Positions 57,303 to 64,000 of a DNA stretch of 64,000 nucleotides are shown here, piece by piece; positions within the stretch are counted from its first letter, which is position 1; each line of letters begins with the position of its first letter. The position numbers and the translations under genes were made by a program. This stretch comes from Pseudonocardia sediminis (GTDB lineage: Bacteria > Actinomycetota > Actinomycetes > Mycobacteriales > Pseudonocardiaceae). The stretch lies in assembly GCF_004217185.1 (NCBI RefSeq), contig NZ_SHKL01000001.1, positions 6,437,405 through 6,501,404 of the forward strand, in the 5' to 3' direction. The notes below the pieces were generated by a model. It was given only the letters and a program-made list of their open reading frames with translations, was not told the DNA's origin and searched no databases.

Positions 57303-57764
57303 ATGGCCGAGGGTCCGGACGAGCAGAACATGCGGGTCTCGGATGCCGACCGGGCCGCCACCGCCGAGCGGCTGCAGGTCGCCCACGACGAGGGACGCCT
57401 CTCGCTCACCGAGTTCGACGAGCGGGTCCAGCAGTCCTACGCCGCCGTCGTGCGCGCGGACCTGGACCGTCTCGTCGGCGACCTCCCGGTGGTGGAGCGG
57501 GAGAACCTGCCGAGCGTGCGTCGCGAACGCGAGGCCGTCGAACGCCGCGAGGCACGGACCGAGTGGTACGGCGAGTGGCGCTCCTGGGCCGGCACCTCGG
57601 TGCTGCTGCTCGGCATCTGGGGGATGATCTCGCTCCTCGCCGGCGAGTTCACCGCGTTCTGGCCGATCTTCCCGATCGGCATCTGGGCCCTGGTGCTGAT
57701 CGGCTCGGCGTTCGAGCGTCCCCGCACCGACGGGCACGGGGACGCCTCGACAGACAAGGGCTGA
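57303..57764 (+). CDS. DUF1707 membrane protein
   Basis: 153 residues. Residues 8-62 are the DUF1707 (SHOCT-like) domain: MRVSDADRAATAERLQVAHD and GRLSLTEFDERVQQSYAA. Two membrane helices follow (about 97-113 and 118-137), then a short acidic tail. Such proteins are common in actinobacteria, with a suggested role at the membrane or in regulation. It ends two bases before the stop of the convergent DUF805 gene, with no terminator between. Confidence 0.87.
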   Translation: MAEGPDEQNMRVSDADRAATAERLQVAHDEGRLSLTEFDERVQQSYAAVVRADLDRLVGDLPVVERENLPSVRREREAVERREARTEWYGEWRSWAGTSVLLLGIWGMISLLAGEFTAFWPIFPIGIWALVLIGSAFERPRTDGHGDASTDKG

Positions 57765-57766
57765 GC

Positions 57767-58186
57767 TCAGGCCATGTTGTAGGGCTGGGCGCCGGGAGCG
57801 GCGAGCTCCTTCGGGTTCGGGCCGTGCTGGTTCGGGCCGCGGTGGCCGTCGGAGGCCCAGAACACGATCAGGATGATGGCCCCGACCAGCGGGATGAAGG
57901 CGATCAGCTGCCACCAGCCCGATCGGCCGGTGTCGTGCAGGCGCCGGGCGCCCACGGCGAGCGACGGGATGAGCACCGCCAGCTGGTAGATCGAGGTCAG
58001 GATGCCGGCGCTGTAGTAGAAGCCGGACTCGGTGGCGGTGCTCGTGCTCAGTCCCAGCGCGTTGTCCAGGATCGACAGGACGATCGCGACGATCACGTTG
58101 AACAGCACGAACATCCAGAACTCCTTGCGGCGCGCGCGACCGCTGAAGTCCGCGTACTGGCGGAGCACCTTCAGGTACCACTGCAT
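57767..58186 (-). CDS. DUF805 membrane protein
   Basis: 139 residues, ATG with GAGGT five bases before. DUF805 features: FSGRARRKEFWMFVLFNVIV, four membrane helices, and ARRLHDTGRSGWWQLIAFIP, the family signature. Function unknown; it is widespread in bacteria. The last 25 residues are hydrophilic and Pro/Asn-rich. Convergent with the DUF1707 gene. Confidence 0.9.
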   Translation of the reverse strand: MQWYLKVLRQYADFSGRARRKEFWMFVLFNVIVAIVLSILDNALGLSTSTATESGFYYSAGILTSIYQLAVLIPSLAVGARRLHDTGRSGWWQLIAFIPLVGAIILIVFWASDGHRGPNQHGPNPKELAAPGAQPYNMA

Positions 58187-58345
58187 GGCTACCTCACAGA
58201 GACGGAAGTGATCCGGTCATCGGATTCAGAGCACTTCTCGCACGGAACGTGACGTGCGTTACGCCGTCTGCGCACGTCTCCGGTCTCGATCCGGACACGG
58301 AACAGACCGTGCCGGAAGGGGATCCGTCCGAGCGGGACGGTGGCA

Positions 58346-58351
58346 TAGCAT
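58346..58351 (+). promoter_or_regulatory. Putative -10 element (TAGCAT) of the MNT/HEPN operon
   Basis: TAGCAT, six bases, ATG at 58358; leaderless pattern. Confidence 0.55.
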
Positions 58352-58357
58352 CGGGTC

Positions 58358-59101
58358 ATGCTGGATCCGGCACGGGTCGATCTCGGGCAGCTCGCACGCG
58401 CCCTCGACGACCGGACGCCCGGCACCCGATGGTTCCTGCACCCCACGCGGGGTGAGATCACCGCCCACACCGGCGACGACGACCCGTCCGGCTGGGTCGA
58501 GATCGACTCGACGACGTCCGGGGACAGCTACCGCGACATGTCGGAGTTCACCCGCGGCGTGCACGACCGCCGGGCCGCCGGCCTGCTCGACCGCGCGATC
58601 GACGGCCGGGGCGCGTTCCGCCGGTTCAAGAACACGCTGTTCGAGTTCCCCGAGGTCCGCGACCAGTGGTACCGCTTCCGCGACGCCCGATCGCGCCGCC
58701 GGGCCGTCGACTGGCTGGCCGCGAACGACCTGATCTCCGACGCCGACGCCGCCCGCGAGCGCGCCCGCTACCCAGACCCGGCACCGACCAACGAGGACGT
58801 GCCGGCCGCCGTCGCCGAGGACCTCGCCGAGCTCTACGGCGCGCAGCTGCGCCAGGTCCTGCTGTTCGGGTCGTGGGCGAGCGGGGAGGGGTCGGTCGAG
58901 TCGGACCTGGACCTGCTCGTCGTCCTCGACGACCCGGGCTCGGCCTGGGAGGAGCTGCGCCGGATGGACGAGGTGCTCTGGCGGCACACCGAACGGTCCG
59001 GCCTGACGATCACGGCGCTGCCGGTGAGCCAGGCCGCGATGGCCCGCCCCGCCGACCCGACGGTGATCCGCGCCCGCGCCGAGGCGGTGCGGGTCCGATG
59101 A
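58358..59101 (+). CDS. UPF0158-MNT nucleotidyltransferase fusion, candidate MntA-type antitoxin
   Basis: 247 residues. Residues 1-130 match UPF0158: WFLHPTRGEITAHTGD, SYRDMSEFTRGVHDR, FRRFKNTLFEFPEVRDQWY and RAVDWLAANDLI. Residues about 150-245 are a minimal nucleotidyltransferase with QVLLFGSWASGEGSVESDLD, which fits GSX10DXD exactly, the mark of MntA antitoxins that AMPylate HepT toxins. The gene overlaps the HEPN gene by four bases (ATGA). MntA proteins are usually the nucleotidyltransferase alone; the N-terminal UPF0158 domain is the unusual part. Likely leaderless. Activity is inferred, not shown. Confidence 0.8.
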   Translation: MLDPARVDLGQLARALDDRTPGTRWFLHPTRGEITAHTGDDDPSGWVEIDSTTSGDSYRDMSEFTRGVHDRRAAGLLDRAIDGRGAFRRFKNTLFEFPEVRDQWYRFRDARSRRRAVDWLAANDLISDADAARERARYPDPAPTNEDVPAAVAEDLAELYGAQLRQVLLFGSWASGEGSVESDLDLLVVLDDPGSAWEELRRMDEVLWRHTERSGLTITALPVSQAAMARPADPTVIRARAEAVRVR

Positions 59102-59556
59102 ACCAGACCGGCATCGCCCGGGCCCGGCAGGAGCTCGCCGCCGCACGGCTGCTCACCGAGAACGGCTTCACCGCCGCGGCCGTCTCGCGTGCGTTCCACG
59201 CCGCGTTCTACGCCGCGGAGACCGCGCTGCTGGTGCTGGGGGAGACCCGCGCCCAGCACTCCGACGTCGTCTCCGCGTTCGTCCGCCGCGTCGTGCGCGA
59301 GCGGGCCCTGGAACCGCAGGCCGGACGTCTGCTGCGGTCGTTGTTCAACCGCTACTGGCTGGCCGACCACTCCTACGAGACGACGCCGGACGCCGAGGCC
59401 GTCGCCGCACTGACCGACGCGACGTTCGTCGTCGACGCGGTGGTCGACTGGCTCGCCGCACCTGAGCGCAGCAGCCCACCGGCCGTGGGCAACGGCGCCG
59501 CCACCCGGATGCCGGCGAAACCGTCCCGGCGCACCCGGACCGGGCCGGGCGGCTGA
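59098..59556 (+). CDS. HEPN domain protein, candidate HepT-type toxin
   Basis: 152 residues, ATG inside the MNT stop. The HEPN four-helix domain (residues 1-120) has ARQELAAARLLTENG, VSRAFHAAFYAAETALLVLG and, at 85-93, RYWLADHSY, which is R-x5-H-x-Y. HEPN RNases use Rx4-6H, and in HepT the nearby tyrosine is the AMPylation site, here Tyr93. The Arg/Pro-rich end (MPAKPSRRTRTGPGG) is disordered. With the MNT gene it forms a candidate type VII toxin-antitoxin pair, probably an RNase neutralised by AMPylation. Confidence 0.8.
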   Translation: MNQTGIARARQELAAARLLTENGFTAAAVSRAFHAAFYAAETALLVLGETRAQHSDVVSAFVRRVVRERALEPQAGRLLRSLFNRYWLADHSYETTPDAEAVAALTDATFVVDAVVDWLAAPERSSPPAVGNGAATRMPAKPSRRTRTGPGG

Positions 59557-59581
59557 GCCCCGGCTCGTCCGTGGGCGATCC

Positions 59582-60346
59582 CTAGAAGAGGTCGCCGAAG
59601 TCGAACCCGCCGCCGTCGTCGCCGAAGCCACCGCCGTCGCCGGCCATGTCGCCTCCCGGGTCGCCGCCGCCGAGCTCCCCGCCACCCATGTCGCCGCCGT
59701 CCATCGCGGCGCCGTCGGAGAACCCGTCGGCGTAGGCCGCGCCGGACATACCGGCGAACAGCGACGTGAACAGCAGCGCCGAGCCGACACCCCAGGCACC
59801 GGCGACCAGCGCCGGCTTCCACCAGGGCTCGGAGTACCAGCCGCGCGGCACCGGGCGTCCGGCTACGGTCCCGCCGGGGTAGAAGTGGCTGTTGCGGTCC
59901 GAGGGCTCCGGCGACGCGCCGTAGGAACGGCCCTCGACCTCGACCTCACGGTTCTCGGTGACCGCACCGGCGCGGGCCTGGCCGGGCAACGGCGGCAGCT
60001 CCGGACCGGGGTCCATCCCCATCGCGGTCCGCGCGGCGCGCACGTAGTAGAGCCCTTCGTACGCGGTCTCGGTGACCTGGCGGGTCTGCGCGGTGGTGCG
60101 GGCCTGCTCCATCTGGGACCCGGCGGCGGTGAACCGCTCGGACGCATCCGCCAGGGCCTGCTTGGACGCGTCGTCGGTGCCGTTCAGGGCGTAGACCTGA
60201 CCACCGAGGCGTTCCACCCAGCGACGGGCCTCGGACTTGGCGTCCTCGAGCTCGTTCGTCCTCTCCGCACTGCGCTGGCGCACCAGCCAGACGACGCCGG
60301 CGATCACGGCCACCAGCACGATCAGGGTCAGCAGGCTTCCGACCAT
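59582..60346 (-). CDS. Membrane-anchored protein with Gly/Asp-rich tail
   Basis: 254 residues from an ATG at 60344-60346. An N-terminal membrane helix (LLTLIVLVAVIAGVVWLV) is followed by a charged helical region (about 25-110) with ERTNELEDAKSEARRWVERL, a linker, a second hydrophobic segment (PALVAGAWGVGSALLFTSLF, about 180-200) and an Asp/Gly-rich end (GGDMGGGELGGGDPGGD). The tail resembles the TPM/DUF1542-associated actinobacterial proteins but I cannot name it securely. It follows leuS by 71 bases, with a hairpin between. Confidence 0.65.
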   Translation of the reverse strand: MVGSLLTLIVLVAVIAGVVWLVRQRSAERTNELEDAKSEARRWVERLGGQVYALNGTDDASKQALADASERFTAAGSQMEQARTTAQTRQVTETAYEGLYYVRAARTAMGMDPGPELPPLPGQARAGAVTENREVEVEGRSYGASPEPSDRNSHFYPGGTVAGRPVPRGWYSEPWWKPALVAGAWGVGSALLFTSLFAGMSGAAYADGFSDGAAMDGGDMGGGELGGGDPGGDMAGDGGGFGDDGGGFDFGDLF

Positions 60347-60354
60347 TACGCATC

Positions 60355-60385
60355 ACGCTCCCACCCCGACAACGGGCGGGAGCGT
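60355..60385 (-). terminator. Terminator of leuS
   Basis: ACGCTCCC (60355-60362) and GGGAGCGT (60378-60385), with more C/G pairing inside; 32 bases past the leuS stop. Confidence 0.75.
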
Positions 60386-60417
60386 GATCGCGTTCCCGGG
60401 CTCGGCGGGCGCGGACC

Positions 60418-63276
<2,859 letters not shown>

Positions 63277-63335
63277 GTCCGCTTCACCTCGAGGAATGTC
63301 GTGACGGCCCGCACACTTCGGGGCCGGAACACACG

Positions 63336-63364
63336 CGACCCCTCCCGTCAGTCGGGAGGGGTCG
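63336..63364 (-). terminator. Hairpin in the leuS leader, possible attenuator
   Basis: CGACCCCTCCCG (63336-63347) and CGGGAGGGGTCG (63353-63364), five-base loop; 12 perfect pairs. It begins 21 bases after the upstream ORF stop and ends 60 bases before the leuS ATG. Confidence 0.7.
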
Positions 63365-63385
63365 TCGCCGCGCCGGGAGTCGAGC

Positions 63386-63436
63386 TCAACTCGGTGCGGC
63401 GCCGGTGAGTCGGAGCGTCCGGCGAGCCGTGCACAT
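63386..63436 (-). CDS. Small upstream ORF in the leuS leader (leader peptide candidate)
   Basis: Sixteen codons from the ATG at 63434-63436, MCTARRTLRLTGAAPS, stop at 63386. It includes two leucine codons (CTC) around an arginine. The minus-strand TACCCT at 63449-63444 lies seven bases before the ATG, so it would be leaderless and read as soon as transcription starts. A leader peptide sensing leucine or arginine is plausible, but only two Leu codons are present. Confidence 0.5.
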   Translation of the reverse strand: MCTARRTLRLTGAAPS

Positions 63437-63559
63437 GCGGCCCAGGGTAGCCGGGGTGCCGGAACCCGGACGAACCGGTTCGCCGCGGCCCGGACGGGCG
63501 GTGCCGTGGCGGGGAGGAGCGTCACGGTGGGCGGGAGGGCGTGCCGGGTGCGCGGTATC

Positions 63560-63565
63560 TAGGCT
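63560..63565 (+). promoter_or_regulatory. Putative -10 element (TAGGCT) of the SdpI-like gene
   Basis: TAGGCT, six bases, GTG at 63572. Confidence 0.5.
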
Positions 63566-63571
63566 GGTGGG

Positions 63572-64000
63572 GTGCCCATGACCCTTCGCCTCGTGCTCGG
63601 CGTGCTGCTGGTGCTGATCGGTGCCGTGCTGGTCGCGGTCGCCGTGCTCGGCGGGCGTGCCCGGCTCCCGCGCAACCGGTTCGCCGGTGTCCGCACCCGG
63701 TCGAGCCTGCACAGCGGGCCGGCGTTCGTGGCCGCGAACCGGGTCGCGGCGCCGCTGCTCGGTGCCGCGGGGGCGATCGGGGTCGTCGGCGGTGCCGTCG
63801 TGCTGTCCGGTCCGCCGGCCGCCCTGGCCTGGGTCGTCACCGGGGTGTCCGCCGTCGCCGTGCTGCTGCTCGCCGGAGTGGGCGGGGCGCTGGGTGACCG
63901 GGCCGCCGCCGCGCTGGTGGCCGAGCTCCCGGCCCCGGAGACGTGCGGCGGGGCCTGCACCGGCTGCGACCTGGTCGCCGGCTGCCGTCCGACATCGCGG
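63572..64000 (+). CDS. SdpI/YhfL family membrane protein (3' end cut by window edge)
   Basis: At least 143 residues from a GTG at 63572 that fits the leaderless spacing; an ATG six bases later is also possible. Three hydrophobic stretches: 3-25 (LVLGVLLVLIGAVLVAVAVL), about 64-82 and about 86-108. ARLPRNRFAGVRTRSSLHSG and FVAANRVAAPLL are the SdpI family marks. The segment ETCGGACTGCDLVAGC near the window edge adds a cluster of cysteines not common in the family. The family includes the SdpI immunity protein and many uncharacterised actinobacterial members. The gene continues beyond the window. Confidence 0.8.
   Translation, partial: MPMTLRLVLGVLLVLIGAVLVAVAVLGGRARLPRNRFAGVRTRSSLHSGPAFVAANRVAAPLLGAAGAIGVVGGAVVLSGPPAALAWVVTGVSAVAVLLLAGVGGALGDRAAAALVAELPAPETCGGACTGCDLVAGCRPTSR

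Overview
The window is very GC-rich, gene-dense DNA from an actinomycete. GTG starts are frequent and many genes look leaderless. The gene content (mycobacterial-type leuS/ino1/ponA/rpsF/ssb/rpsR/rplI/dnaB block, SARP-type regulator, DUF4333, DUF3024, DUF3040, DUF5318 and DUF1707 proteins) fits Pseudonocardiaceae, with Pseudonocardia or a close relative as the best guess. That taxonomic call is inference. The right third follows the order known from the oriC side of the Mycobacterium tuberculosis chromosome, so the window is probably chromosomal and near the replication origin. I see no tRNA, rRNA, insertion sequence, prophage or CRISPR array.

Layout. 1-4.8 kb: partial FxsA-like protein, a branched-chain 2-oxoacid dehydrogenase operon (E1alpha, E1beta, E2) and an MT0933-type antitoxin-like protein. 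4.8-7.5 kb: polar amino-acid ABC transporter. 7.6-14.2 kb: AfsR-like regulator, DUF4333 lipoprotein, AhpD-like peroxidase, DUF3024 protein and a large unknown protein with a helicase-like C-terminus. 14.5-19 kb: CstA/YbdD carbon-starvation transporter and GTP-dependent PEP carboxykinase. 19.3-26.2 kb: MFS exporter with a divergent TetR regulator and paired operators, a membrane protein, and an overlapping three-gene set (DUF2339 protein, coiled-coil membrane protein, small acidic-loop protein). 26.3-30.6 kb: two GT2 glycosyltransferases, trmB and a bacterial nitric oxide synthase oxygenase. 30.6-35.4 kb: thioesterase, NYN protein, amidohydrolase, divergent FAD oxidase and a hypothetical protein. 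35.9-43 kb: AI-2E family permease, NmrA/DUF2867 protein, BlaI/M56 pair, an orphan sugar C-methyltransferase/RmlC pair and a DUF3040 protein. 43-55.5 kb: dnaB, rplI, rpsR, ssb, rpsF, nfo, Nudix, GT87, ponA, DUF5318, padR and ino1. 55.6-64 kb: NlpC/P60 hydrolase, SDR, DUF1707, DUF805, an MNT/HEPN toxin-antitoxin pair, a hypothetical protein, leuS with a leader, and a partial SdpI-like protein.

How the genes work together. Much of the window is housekeeping: replication and repair (dnaB, ssb, nfo), translation (rpsF, rpsR, rplI, leuS, trmB), cell wall (ponA, NlpC/P60, GT87), inositol supply (ino1) and central carbon (pckG, cstA, bkd). The accessory material most worth attention is the MNT/HEPN module, whose antitoxin carries an N-terminal UPF0158 domain. 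Other points of interest are a GT87 gene that seems to start at CTG inside the ponA stop, an RNA fold that would hide the rpsF ribosome-binding site, a leaderless upstream ORF plus hairpin before leuS, a DnaA-box cluster before dnaB, and families of short intergenic hairpin repeats, one of which has run into the 3' end of the MFS gene.
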